A DNA stretch of 64,000 nucleotides from Micromonospora_G sp044901685 (GTDB lineage Bacteria > Actinomycetota > Actinomycetes > Mycobacteriales > Micromonosporaceae), in the NCBI RefSeq assembly GCF_044901685.1, contig NZ_JBJDPS010000023.1:21771-85770 (forward strand), given 5' to 3'. Positions 15,824 to 24,219 of the stretch are shown here, piece by piece. The notes beneath the pieces were generated by a model. That model did no database searches and was not told the origin of the DNA. It worked only from the letters and a program-made list of their open reading frames with translations. The position numbers and the translations under genes are program-made. Each line of letters opens with the position of its first letter. The first letter of the stretch is position 1.

Positions 15824-17671
15824 GTGACCAAGCAGGTCCGTCAACTGGATCGGGTGGTGATCCGGTTCGCCGGCGACTCCGGCGACGGGATGCAGCTCAC
15901 CGGCGACCGTTTCACCTCGGAAACCGCGCAGCTCGGCAACGACATCTCGACCCTGCCGAACTTCCCGGCCGAGATCCGGGCGCCCGCCGGCACCCTGCCC
16001 GGGGTGTCGAGCTTCCAGGTGCACTTCGCCGACTACGACATCCTCACCCCGGGTGACGCGCCGAACGTCCTGGTCGCGATGAATCCGGCCGCGCTCAAGG
16101 CCAATCTGGCCGACCTGCCCCGGGGCGCGGACATCATCGTCAACACCGACGAGTTCACCCGACGCAACCTGGCCAAGGTCGGTTACGCGGTGAGCCCGCT
16201 GGAGGACGGTTCGCTCGACGGCTACGCCCTGCACCCGGTCGCGCTGACCTCGATGACCATCGGCGCGTTGGCCGAGCTGAACGTCTCGAAGAAGGACGCC
16301 GAGCGGGCCAAGAACATGTTCGCCCTCGGCCTGCTCTCCTGGATGTACTCCCGGCCGTACGCGTCCACGATCCGCTTCCTCGAGACCAAGTTCGCCCGGC
16401 GCCCCGAGCTGATCGCGGCGAACACCGCCGCCTTCAAGGCCGGCTGGAACTTCGGCGAGACCACCGAGGACTTCGGCGTCCGGTACGAGGTCAAGCCGGC
16501 CAAGATGAGCCCCGGCAACTACCGCAACATCACCGGCAACGCGGCACTCTCGCTCGGGCTGGTCGCCGCCGGTGTCCGGTCGAAGCTGCCGGTCTTCCTC
16601 GGCGCCTACCCGATCACCCCGGCCTCGGACATCCTGCACGAGCTGAGCAAGCACAAGCGGTTCGGTGTCACCACGGTCCAGGCCGAGGACGAGATCGCGG
16701 CGATCGGCGCGGCACTCGGCGCGTCGTACGGCGGCGCGCTGGGCGTCACCACCACCAGCGGCCCCGGCGTGGCCCTCAAGGGCGAGACGATCTCGCTCGC
16801 GGTGGCCCTGGAGTTGCCACTGGTGATCGTGGACGTGCAGCGGGCCGGCCCGTCCACCGGCATGCCGACCAAGACCGAGCAGGCCGACCTGAACATGGCC
16901 CTGTTCGGCCGGCACGGCGAGGCGCCGGTCGCGGTGATCGCGCCCCGGTCCCCGTCGGACTGCTTCCACGCGGCGATCGAGGCGGCCCGGATCGCGCTGA
17001 CGTACCGCACTCCGGTGATCCTGCTGTCGGACAACTACGTCGCGAACGGCTCCGAGCCGTGGCTGCTGCCCGACGTCGAGTCGCTGCCCGACCTACGGGT
17101 CGACTTCGCCACCGAGCCCAACGGCGAGGACGGCACCACCTTCCTGCCGTACCTGCGCGACCCGGTGACCCTGGCCCGGCCGTGGGCCATTCCCGGCACG
17201 CCCGGTCTGGAGCACCGGATCGGTGGGCTGGAGAAGGCCGACAAGACCGGCGACATCTCGTACGATCCCGCGAACCACGACTTCATGGTGCGTACCCGGG
17301 CGGCCAGGATCGAGGCCATCCCGGTGCCGGACCTGGAGGTGGAGGACCCGGACGGCGACGCGCGGGTGCTCGTACTCGGCTGGGGTTCGACCTACGGGCC
17401 GATCGGGGCAGCCTGCCGTGGCCTGCGCCAGCGCGGACTCTCCGTGGCCCAGGCACACCTGCGCCACCTGTCTCCGATGCCGGCGAACCTCGGCGAGGTG
17501 CTGCGGGCGTACGACCGGGTGGTCATCCCGGAGATGAACCTCGGTCAGCTCGCACACGTGATCCGGGCCCGCTTCCTGGTCGACGCGATCAGCTACAACC
17601 AGGTCCGGGGTCTGCCGTTCACCGCCACCGAGCTGGAGACCATGCTGGAAGAGGTTGTCAAGAATGCCTGA
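15824..17671 (+). CDS. korA: 2-oxoacid:ferredoxin oxidoreductase, alpha subunit
   Basis: Large subunit of the CoA-acylating 2-oxoglutarate:ferredoxin oxidoreductase (KorAB), which can replace 2-oxoglutarate dehydrogenase in the TCA cycle of many actinobacteria. The gamma-type domain comes first (RVVIRFAGDSGDGMQLTGDRFTSETA). The alpha domain follows, with GAYPITPASDILHELSKHK, EDEIAAIGAALGASYGGALGVTTTSGPGVALKGE, and the C-terminal transketolase-like part (VLVLGWGSTYGPI). The 615 aa length fits this fused gamma-alpha form. GTG 15824 has AGGAGG five bases upstream. Its end overlaps korB by eight bases. Confidence 0.94.
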   Translation: MTKQVRQLDRVVIRFAGDSGDGMQLTGDRFTSETAQLGNDISTLPNFPAEIRAPAGTLPGVSSFQVHFADYDILTPGDAPNVLVAMNPAALKANLADLPRGADIIVNTDEFTRRNLAKVGYAVSPLEDGSLDGYALHPVALTSMTIGALAELNVSKKDAERAKNMFALGLLSWMYSRPYASTIRFLETKFARRPELIAANTAAFKAGWNFGETTEDFGVRYEVKPAKMSPGNYRNITGNAALSLGLVAAGVRSKLPVFLGAYPITPASDILHELSKHKRFGVTTVQAEDEIAAIGAALGASYGGALGVTTTSGPGVALKGETISLAVALELPLVIVDVQRAGPSTGMPTKTEQADLNMALFGRHGEAPVAVIAPRSPSDCFHAAIEAARIALTYRTPVILLSDNYVANGSEPWLLPDVESLPDLRVDFATEPNGEDGTTFLPYLRDPVTLARPWAIPGTPGLEHRIGGLEKADKTGDISYDPANHDFMVRTRAARIEAIPVPDLEVEDPDGDARVLVLGWGSTYGPIGAACRGLRQRGLSVAQAHLRHLSPMPANLGEVLRAYDRVVIPEMNLGQLAHVIRARFLVDAISYNQVRGLPFTATELETMLEEVVKNA

Positions 17672-18698
17672 GCCCGTCGCCCTGAAGCTCACCGCCAAGG
17701 ACTTCAAGTCCGACCAGGAGGTGCGCTGGTGCCCCGGCTGCGGTGACTACGCCATCCTGGCCGCGGTGCAGTCGTTCATGCCGGAGCTGAAGATCCCGCG
17801 CGAGCGGACCGTCTTTGTCTCCGGCATCGGCTGCTCCTCCCGCTTCCCGTACTACATGAACACGTACGGGATGCACTCGATCCACGGGCGGGCGCCGGCG
17901 ATCGCGACCGGCCTGTCGGTCTCCCGGCCGGACCTGTCGGTCTGGGTGGTCACCGGCGACGGTGACGCCCTCTCGATCGGCGGCAACCACCTGATCCACG
18001 CGCTGCGCCGCAACGTCAACCTGAAGATCCTGCTCTTCAACAACCGGATCTACGGGCTGACCAAGGGGCAGTATTCTCCCACCTCCGAGGTCGGCAAGAT
18101 CACCAAGTCGACGCCGGTCGGCTCGGCGGACTCGCCGTTCAACCCGCTCTCGCTGGCGCTGGGCGCGGAGGCGACCTTCGTCGCCCGCACCATCGACTCC
18201 GACCGCAAGCACCTCCAGTCGGTGCTCCGGGCGGCGGCCGAGCACGAGGGTTCGGCGTTCGTGGAGATCTACCAGAACTGCAACATCTTCAACGACGGCG
18301 CGTTCGACCAGCTCAAGGAGCCGGCGACCCGGGACGACTACCTGATCCGGCTGGAGCACGGACAGCCGATCACCTTCGGTGCCGAGGGCCGGTTCTGCGT
18401 CGTACAGACACCGGGCGGCTTCGGCCTGGAGGTCCGGGAGACCGCCTCGGTACGCCCGGAGCAGATCGTGGTCCACGACACCGCCGTGGACGAGCCGGCG
18501 TACGCGTTCGCGCTCTCCCGGCTGCCCGGCCTCGACCTGCGTAACACCCCGATCGGGGTGCTGCGCGACGTCTCCCGCCCCTCCTACGACAGCATCGTGC
18601 AGGAGCAGGTCGCCACCGCTCGGGCCAGCACCACCGAGACCCCGGAACAGCAGCTCGCCGGCCTGCTCAACAGCGGCGACACCTGGACCATCCTCTGA
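17664..18698 (+). CDS. korB: 2-oxoacid:ferredoxin oxidoreductase, beta subunit
   Basis: Thiamine-diphosphate-binding partner of KorA, 344 aa. The Fe-S cluster cysteines appear in VRWCPGCGDYAIL and SGIGCSSRFPYYMNTYGMHSIHGRAPAIATGL. The ThDP/Mg motif is VVTGDGDALSIGGNHLIHALRRN..LLFNNRIYGLTKGQYSPTSE. ATG 17664 lies inside the last codons of korA, with GAAGAGG nine bases upstream, so the two are translationally coupled. The stop codon's last base is the first base of a perfect 29-base-arm palindrome. Confidence 0.95.
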   Translation: MPEPVALKLTAKDFKSDQEVRWCPGCGDYAILAAVQSFMPELKIPRERTVFVSGIGCSSRFPYYMNTYGMHSIHGRAPAIATGLSVSRPDLSVWVVTGDGDALSIGGNHLIHALRRNVNLKILLFNNRIYGLTKGQYSPTSEVGKITKSTPVGSADSPFNPLSLALGAEATFVARTIDSDRKHLQSVLRAAAEHEGSAFVEIYQNCNIFNDGAFDQLKEPATRDDYLIRLEHGQPITFGAEGRFCVVQTPGGFGLEVRETASVRPEQIVVHDTAVDEPAYAFALSRLPGLDLRNTPIGVLRDVSRPSYDSIVQEQVATARASTTETPEQQLAGLLNSGDTWTIL

Positions 18699-18758
18699 GG
18701 TGTAAGGAAGGGCCCCTTGTTAACGCTATGCGTTAACAAGGGGCCCTTCCTTACACCT
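18698..18758. repeat. Palindromic intergenic repeat, copy 3 (perfect form)
   Basis: Two perfectly complementary 29-base arms (18698-18726 and 18730-18758) surround TAT. Each arm contains AAGGAAGGGCCCCTTGTTAA. The element fills the whole gap between convergent korB and the potassium channel gene and overlaps both stop codons, so it is almost certainly a bidirectional terminator as well as a repeat copy. Confidence 0.93.
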
Positions 18759-19773
18759 AGGCGGGCGGCGTGGAGGAGTTGGGACGGTCGTCGCGTACGT
18801 AGACGAGCATGTCCCCGGTCTCGATTTTGACCCCGGCCGGCTCCACCACGGAGACCACCTTGCCCCGCCGGATCAACGCGATGACCAGCGCCTCCACCTC
18901 ACGGGGCGAGGTACCGACCTCGTGCCGCTCGGCCGAGCGCATCGCCAGCGCCATGCCCTGACCGGGGGTGAGCAGGTCCTCGACCACGTCGATCAGCGGC
19001 GGCGCGGAGGTGGAGAGGCCGAGCAGGCGACCGGCCGTGGCCGACGAGACGATCACGTGGTGCGCACCGCTCTGCTTCAGCAGCGGCGCGTTCTCCGCCT
19101 CCCGTACGGCCGCGATGATCCGCACCTGGCCGGCGGTGAGCTGACGTACGGTCAGGGCGACCAGCACCGAGGCGTCGTCGCTGTCGGTCGCGATGATCAC
19201 CGCCTTGGCGTTCTTGACGTGCGCCTCGTTCAGCACCGACGAACGGGTCGCGGAGCCCTCGATCGCGACCAGCCCGGCCGAGGTGGCCTGCCGTACGGCG
19301 GTCGCGCTCCGCTCGACCACCACGATCCTCGACTTGTCGAAGTCGGTTTCGAGCAGCGCGCTGATGGCACTGCGGCCCTTGGTGCCGTAGCCGCAGATGA
19401 TGACGTGGTCCTTCACAGTTCTCCTCCACCGCGTCATGCGGAGGTTGGTGCGGTACTGCTCGGTCAGGACTTCCAGCGTGGTACCGACCAGGATGATCAG
19501 GAAGAGCACCCGGGCGGGCGTGATGACCAGTACGTTCACCAGTCGGGCCGAGGGCGAGATCGGTGTGATGTCGCCGTACCCGGTGGTCGAGAGGGTGACC
19601 ACCGCGTAGTAGGCGCAGTCGAGCAGGGTGAGGTTGTCCTCGTTGACGTCCCGGTAGCCGTCCCGGTCCAGCCAGACCACGAACACGATGATCAGCACCA
19701 GGCCGACCGCGGCGAGGACCCGCAGGCTGAGGGCGCGTAACGGCCCCTGCCGGACGGCGGGGAAATGGATCAC
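18757..19773 (-). CDS. Potassium channel with RCK (TrkA-N and TrkA-C) domains
   Basis: Two-helix potassium channel subunit. Helix 1 is about residues 16-34 (LRVLAAVGLVLIIVFVVWL); the pore loop has the selectivity filter TTGYGD at 63-68; helix 2 is about 76-100. The cytosolic RCK domain begins DHVIICGYGTKGRSAISAL, a Rossmann nucleotide site, and contains IEGSATRSSVLNEAHVKNAKAVIIATDSDD. A TrkA-C domain ends the protein (VEALVIALIRRGKVVSVVEPAGVKIETGDMLVYV). I chose GTG 19773 (VIHFPAVRQ); the longer ORF adds an unlikely Arg/Cys-rich leader. The ribosome site is weak. Probably tetrameric and gated by nucleotide or cation. Confidence 0.88.
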   Translation of the reverse strand: MIHFPAVRQGPLRALSLRVLAAVGLVLIIVFVVWLDRDGYRDVNEDNLTLLDCAYYAVVTLSTTGYGDITPISPSARLVNVLVITPARVLFLIILVGTTLEVLTEQYRTNLRMTRWRRTVKDHVIICGYGTKGRSAISALLETDFDKSRIVVVERSATAVRQATSAGLVAIEGSATRSSVLNEAHVKNAKAVIIATDSDDASVLVALTVRQLTAGQVRIIAAVREAENAPLLKQSGAHHVIVSSATAGRLLGLSTSAPPLIDVVEDLLTPGQGMALAMRSAERHEVGTSPREVEALVIALIRRGKVVSVVEPAGVKIETGDMLVYVRDDRPNSSTPPA

Positions 19774-20125
19774 CGCAGGCTCGTTGCGGTCACCACGATC
19801 AGCTGCACGCCCACAACATAGCGGGTACGGGCGCTCGCGGACGCACGGGCGGTCGACACGACGTACCCGGACGTCCGACCGCCGGGGCGACCGCCATCCG
19901 CCCGATCCGCCGACACACCCCGGGCGCCGCGTCGGCACGCCACCCGGCAACAAAACGCCGACCGCCCTGCACATGCGCCTGTTTCAACGCATGTCGTCAA
20001 ATATTCACGCGCCATAGAGATCGACGTCCTGCGATTCGCGGAAACTTGCCCAATCCGGTGACCCGCCGGTAACAAACCCCTTTCCGATGCCCCACCAATG
20101 GCATCCCTGTTCGGAGGTATCCCCC
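19774..20125. other. Divergent intergenic region, channel gene and phospholipase gene
   Basis: About 350 bases with no supported gene. It contains the promoters of two divergent genes; the segment from about 19975 to 20100 is relatively AT-rich. The phospholipase ribosome site GGAGG is at 20113-20117. I saw no clear operator. Confidence 0.55.
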
Positions 20126-20662
20126 ATGCCCCGTCGGATCACCACCCTGTTCGCCGGAGCCGCGTTCGCGCTGCTCGGCCTGCTGGGTGTCGCCTCGCCC
20201 GCAGCCGCGGTGACGCCCGCGCAGAAGCTCTCCGTGCTCACCAGCTGGACCCAGACCAGCGCGAGCAGCTACAACGCCTGGAACGCGGCACGCACCAACC
20301 GGGCCCCGTGGGCCGAGTACCAGTTCGACTGGTCGACCGACTACTGCTCGACCAGCCCGGACAACCCCCTCGGGTTCAACTTCGAGCTCTCCTGCTACCG
20401 GCACGATTTCGGGTACCGCAACTTCAAGGCCGTCGGCCAGTTCCCGGCCAACAAGTCCCGGGTGGACAGTGCCTTCTACGAGGACCTGAAGCGGGTCTGC
20501 GCAACGTACAACTCGGTGGTCCGACCGGCCTGCGTCAGCCTGGCCTGGATCTATTACCAGGCGGTCAACGTCTTCGGCAAGGTGGTCGTCAGCCAGGCGG
20601 AGCTGGACCGGGTGGCCAAGATGAAGTCCGACGCCGAACGCGCCGCCGGACTGGTCCACTAA
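20126..20662 (+). CDS. Secreted prokaryotic phospholipase A2
   Basis: 178 aa with a classical signal peptide: MPRRITTLFAGAAFALLGLLGVASPAAA, cleavage likely after AAA near residue 28. The mature enzyme has the bacterial PLA2 catalytic motif CYRHDFGYRN at 90-99, containing the His93-Asp94 pair, and Cys residues at DYCSTSP, LSCYRH, RVCATY and RPACVS that can form two disulfides, as in streptomycete PLA2. It hydrolyses the sn-2 ester of phospholipids. Start ATG 20126 has GGAGG upstream. It is monocistronic and followed by a strong hairpin. Confidence 0.92.
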   Translation: MPRRITTLFAGAAFALLGLLGVASPAAAVTPAQKLSVLTSWTQTSASSYNAWNAARTNRAPWAEYQFDWSTDYCSTSPDNPLGFNFELSCYRHDFGYRNFKAVGQFPANKSRVDSAFYEDLKRVCATYNSVVRPACVSLAWIYYQAVNVFGKVVVSQAELDRVAKMKSDAERAAGLVH

Positions 20663-20713
20663 CTCACGTCGCCGGCAGCAAGCCTGTCCCGCCGAGTGCC
20701 GGCGGGACAGGCA

Positions 20714-20782
20714 CCGCCACCTGCCGGCGAGTTCCGGCAGGTGGCGGCGGGTGCCGGCGAGTTCCGGCAGGTGGCGGCGGGC
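20714..20782. repeat. Hairpin and 30-base tandem repeats after phospholipase gene
   Basis: A perfect 14-base-arm inverted repeat (20714-20727 and 20734-20747, arm CCGCCACCTGCCGG, 6-base loop) probably terminates the phospholipase gene and possibly the convergent cyclase gene. The right arm is inside a 30-base direct repeat present twice (20723-20752, 20753-20782) that starts GCCGGCGAGTTCCGGCAGGT, so two alternative hairpins are possible. Confidence 0.75.
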
Positions 20783-20830
20783 CAGGTGCCGGCGGGTGGC
20801 GGCACCCTGATCCGTACGGTGGGCGACCGG

Positions 20831-23695
20831 TCAGGAGCCGGGTTGCTCGCGCCGGTCGAGAACGTCGCCGGGCGACTCGGCGGGAATGGCCTCCCGGGTC
20901 GACCACGTACGCTGCGTCGGCGGTTCCACCGCCGAGAACCGCATCGAACCGGCGGCCAGGTCCGGGTGGTCCACCGCGAGCGCCACGGCCGCCGCCTCCT
21001 CCAGGGTCAGCTCGGCCCCCTCGGCATAGGCCGCGTCGAACGCCGCGTCGCCCAGCACGCCCCGCAACCCCGCCTGCTCCTCCAGCCAGTAGGGACCGAA
21101 CATCCCGGGGGTGCTGCGCATCGCCGACCGGGTCGCCTGAGCCGCGCCGAACAACCGGGCGGAGGTGACCGGGTCACCGCCCCAGGCGCAGCGCACCGCG
21201 ATCGCGTTGATCGTGTCGCAGGCCCGTCCGTGGAAGCCGTGTGCCATCCGGGACCGGAGCGCCACCACGAGATGGTCGTGCGCGGCGACCAGGTCACCCC
21301 GGGAGAGCGCCACCATGCCGAGCAGCATGTCGACCGATCGGCGGGCCCGCTCGGTCGGCCGGGCCGCCTCCACCGGCCGGGCCGCACCGAGCAGTTCGGC
21401 GGCCTCGTCCAGCTCGCAGCGGCGCCAGAGCAGCTCGGCCAGGCTGTAGACGGCGAAGAGCGCGTCGCCCGACACGTCGTTCTGGTGGGCCCAGGCGATC
21501 ACCTCACGGCAGACCCGCTCGGCCTCGGCGAGCTGACCCATGTCGATCAACGGTGCGGCCCGGCCGGCGAGCACCCGGGCCTGTAGCCCGGCGTCGCCGG
21601 CCTGTCGCGCGGCCGACTCGGCCCGCTGGGAGAACCTCAGCTCCTCGGCGAACTCACCGTCCGCGCCGGCGTGCAGCGAATGCATGTGGTACGCCGCCGC
21701 CAGCTCCGCCTCGGGAATCCGCTCACCGGTCTCGGCGATCCGCCCGTAGAGCCGGAACAACCAGAGTCGCCCCTCCCGGGCCAGACCCCGCTCACGCCAC
21801 CACTGGTCGAGCCCGCTGGCCAGCCGCAGCCCCTGCCGGGCGCTGCCGCCGGTGGCGGTCCAGCGCAGCGCGGCGCGCATCTCGTCGGCGAGCGGGTCGA
21901 GCGCGTACAGCGACAGGGTCACCGGTCGGTCGTCCGGACCGAGGTAGGCCCGTTCCAGCGCGTGCAGGGACCAGGCGACGTGCCGGTCCCGGGCACCCTG
22001 CTCCTCGCCCGCGTCCACCAGCCGCCGGGCGGCGTACGCGCGGATCGGGTCGAGCATCCGGTAGGTGCTGCCGGAGATGTTCGGCTCGACCTGGATCATC
22101 GACTTGTCGGCCAGCACCGAGAGCGGGTCGAGCGGGTCGTCGTCGAGCAGCCACTCCACGGTGGCCAGGTCCACCGGGCCGGAGAAGACGGCCAGCCAGC
22201 GCAGCAGCCGGGCGGCCCGGGGCCCCAGGGTCCGGTACGACCAGGTGACGGTCGCCTGCATGGTGTTGTGCCGTTGGGTGGCCGAGCGCTGGGCGGCACG
22301 GGCGGCGGCCACCGGGGCGACACCGAGCGCGGCGGCGGCCAGGTCGACCGTGTCGTGCTGGTTGGCCACCCAGCGGGGCACCTGCACGGTCGGCGGTTCG
22401 GGTTCGTCCCGTCCGGCGTCCAGCGCGCCGAGTACGTCGTCGAGCCGCCCGGCGAGCTGACTGGCCGAGAGGACCCGGAGCCGGGCCGCGGCCAGCTCGA
22501 TCGCGAGCGGCAACCCGTCCAGCCGGGCCACCACCCGTTCCAGGTCGGCCGCCTCGGCCGGGGTGGACCGGCGACCGCCCCGCGCCGCGACGGTACGGTC
22601 CAGCAGCAACGCGATCGCGTCGCTCGGTGCGCCGTTCGGCCCCGGGTCGACCGAGAGCGGTGGAATCCGCCACACCACCTCACCGGGCAGGCCGAGGGAT
22701 TCTCGACTGGTGGCCAGCACCCGTACCCCGCTGCCGCCGGTGAGCAGTCGGGCGATGACCTCGGCGCAGGCGGCCGGCTGGGCGTCGCAGGTGTCGAGCA
22801 GGACCAGCATCCGCCGTGAGGCGGCGTATTCCACCAGGGTCTCGGCCATCGGCCGACCCGGCTCCGGACGCAGCCCGAGCACCGCGGCGATGGCAAACGC
22901 GACCAGCCCCGGGTCGGTGACCGCCGCGATGTCGACAAACCAGACCCCGTCCGGGTACGTCTCCACGTCCGCCCCGGCCACCTCGACCGCGAGCCGGGTC
23001 TTGCCGGCGCCCCCGGCCCCCACCACGGTCACCAGCCGGTGCTCGTTGACCAGCCGGTCCAACTCGGCCCGCTCGGCCCTGCGCCCCACGAACGAGGTGA
23101 CCTGGGTCGGCAGATTGTGCGGTACGGCATCGGCGGTACGCGGCCGGGGGAACTGCCGCTCCAGGCCCGGGGCGACGAGTTGGAACAGTCGCTCCCGGTC
23201 GTCGAAGCCACGCAGCCGGTGCAGCCCCAGGTCGAGCAGGGAGGCGCCGGGCGGCAGCGGTGCCGCGTGCCGGGCGGTGGCGCCGGAGCAGAGCACCTGC
23301 CCACCGTGCGCCGCCGCCGCGATCCGGGCCGCCCGGTGCACCTCGGCGCTGGCGTACTCCCCGGCGAGGGGCTCGGCGTGCCCGGTGTGCAGTCCCATCC
23401 GGACCCTCGGGGCGGCCTCGGGGGTCGGCCACTCGTGGCTGGCCAGCGCGCGTTGGGCGGTCAGGCACGCGTCCAGCGCCGCGGCGGCGTCAGCGAACGC
23501 GATGAAAAACGAGTCACCTTCGGTGAACAGTTCGGTGCCGTCGCTCGCGGCCAGCGTCGATCGGAGGAGTCTTCGGTGCTCGCTGAGCACCGGTCGATAA
23601 CCCGAACCGAGCATCTGGGCCAACCGGGTTGACCCCTCGATGTCGGTGAACATGAAAGTCACCAGCCCACTCGGCAGGTGGATCCGTACCGACAT
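20831..23695 (-). CDS. Cyclase-domain/STAND-type NTPase regulator
   Basis: 954 aa signalling protein. Residues about 8-175 form a class III nucleotide cyclase-like domain: FTDIEGST (metal Asp18), EGDSFFIAF (Asp61) and EVHRAARIAAAAHGGQVLCS. The usual catalytic Asn before RAARI is His here, so activity is doubtful. An AAA/NB-ARC-like NTPase follows, with P-loop GAGGAGKT at 226-233, Walker B region RMLVLLDTCDAQPA, sensor LATSRESLGLPGE and GLPLAIELAAARL. A winged helix and TPR-like helices fill the C-terminal half. There is no LuxR DNA-binding domain. ATG 23695 has GGAGG eight bases upstream. The stimulus is unknown. Confidence 0.85.
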   Translation of the reverse strand: MSVRIHLPSGLVTFMFTDIEGSTRLAQMLGSGYRPVLSEHRRLLRSTLAASDGTELFTEGDSFFIAFADAAAALDACLTAQRALASHEWPTPEAAPRVRMGLHTGHAEPLAGEYASAEVHRAARIAAAAHGGQVLCSGATARHAAPLPPGASLLDLGLHRLRGFDDRERLFQLVAPGLERQFPRPRTADAVPHNLPTQVTSFVGRRAERAELDRLVNEHRLVTVVGAGGAGKTRLAVEVAGADVETYPDGVWFVDIAAVTDPGLVAFAIAAVLGLRPEPGRPMAETLVEYAASRRMLVLLDTCDAQPAACAEVIARLLTGGSGVRVLATSRESLGLPGEVVWRIPPLSVDPGPNGAPSDAIALLLDRTVAARGGRRSTPAEAADLERVVARLDGLPLAIELAAARLRVLSASQLAGRLDDVLGALDAGRDEPEPPTVQVPRWVANQHDTVDLAAAALGVAPVAAARAAQRSATQRHNTMQATVTWSYRTLGPRAARLLRWLAVFSGPVDLATVEWLLDDDPLDPLSVLADKSMIQVEPNISGSTYRMLDPIRAYAARRLVDAGEEQGARDRHVAWSLHALERAYLGPDDRPVTLSLYALDPLADEMRAALRWTATGGSARQGLRLASGLDQWWRERGLAREGRLWLFRLYGRIAETGERIPEAELAAAYHMHSLHAGADGEFAEELRFSQRAESAARQAGDAGLQARVLAGRAAPLIDMGQLAEAERVCREVIAWAHQNDVSGDALFAVYSLAELLWRRCELDEAAELLGAARPVEAARPTERARRSVDMLLGMVALSRGDLVAAHDHLVVALRSRMAHGFHGRACDTINAIAVRCAWGGDPVTSARLFGAAQATRSAMRSTPGMFGPYWLEEQAGLRGVLGDAAFDAAYAEGAELTLEEAAAVALAVDHPDLAAGSMRFSAVEPPTQRTWSTREAIPAESPGDVLDRREQPGS

Positions 23696-23920
23696 GCGTG
23701 GAACCTCCGCCCCCTGGAAGTCGCGTTCATGCTGCCGCATTTCGACGTCACAGCGCATCGTAGGAACGGACGGGGCGAGACGGCCCCAAGGTGCTAACCC
23801 GCTACGTGACCATGGAACAACGACTTAACGCATGCTTCCCGAGCATTTGGACGATCACGACAGACCACCTAATAGTGGCAGATCGGTCGGACGCCCTCCA
23901 CGTTGGGCGGAGCCCGGTGC

Positions 23921-24139
23921 TCAGCAGCCGCAGGCACCACCACAGCAACCGCCACCGGCCGGGCTGACCGGACCGCCCGACGCCGATCCCCCGCGCCCGG
24001 TCACCGAGACCGCCGATAGCAGTTTCACCGTGTCGTCGTGCCCCTGCGGGCAGGAGGCGGGCGCGGACGCCTCGGCCATCGGTCGATTGATCTCGAAAGT
24101 GTCGCCGCACGCGCGGCAGCGGAACTCGTACCGGGGCAT
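23921..24139 (-). CDS. FmdB-type zinc ribbon protein
   Basis: 72 aa. It starts MPRYEFRCRACGDTFEINRPMAE..CPQGHD, the FmdB/CxxC_CXXC_SSSS zinc-ribbon form, with the second pair read as C-P-x-G-H rather than CxxC. The C-terminus is a Gly/Cys tail (GGGCCGGACGC), common in this family. The role is unknown; a putative regulator in the original fmd operon. ATG 24139 is the natural start, although no Shine-Dalgarno is obvious. It is divergent from the lytic transglycosylase gene. Confidence 0.85.
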   Translation of the reverse strand: MPRYEFRCRACGDTFEINRPMAEASAPASCPQGHDDTVKLLSAVSVTGRGGSASGGPVSPAGGGCCGGACGC

Positions 24140-24219
24140 GCCAACAGGGTACGACCGCGCCTGACGTTTTTCCCCGGATGGGTAATACTCGACGCGTGGC
24201 GGACCGGGAGGGGCGCGTG

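Noticed and set aside
20714..20782. 30-base repeats considered as an attachment site
   Set aside because: They form hairpins just after a gene and there is no integrase or tRNA nearby.
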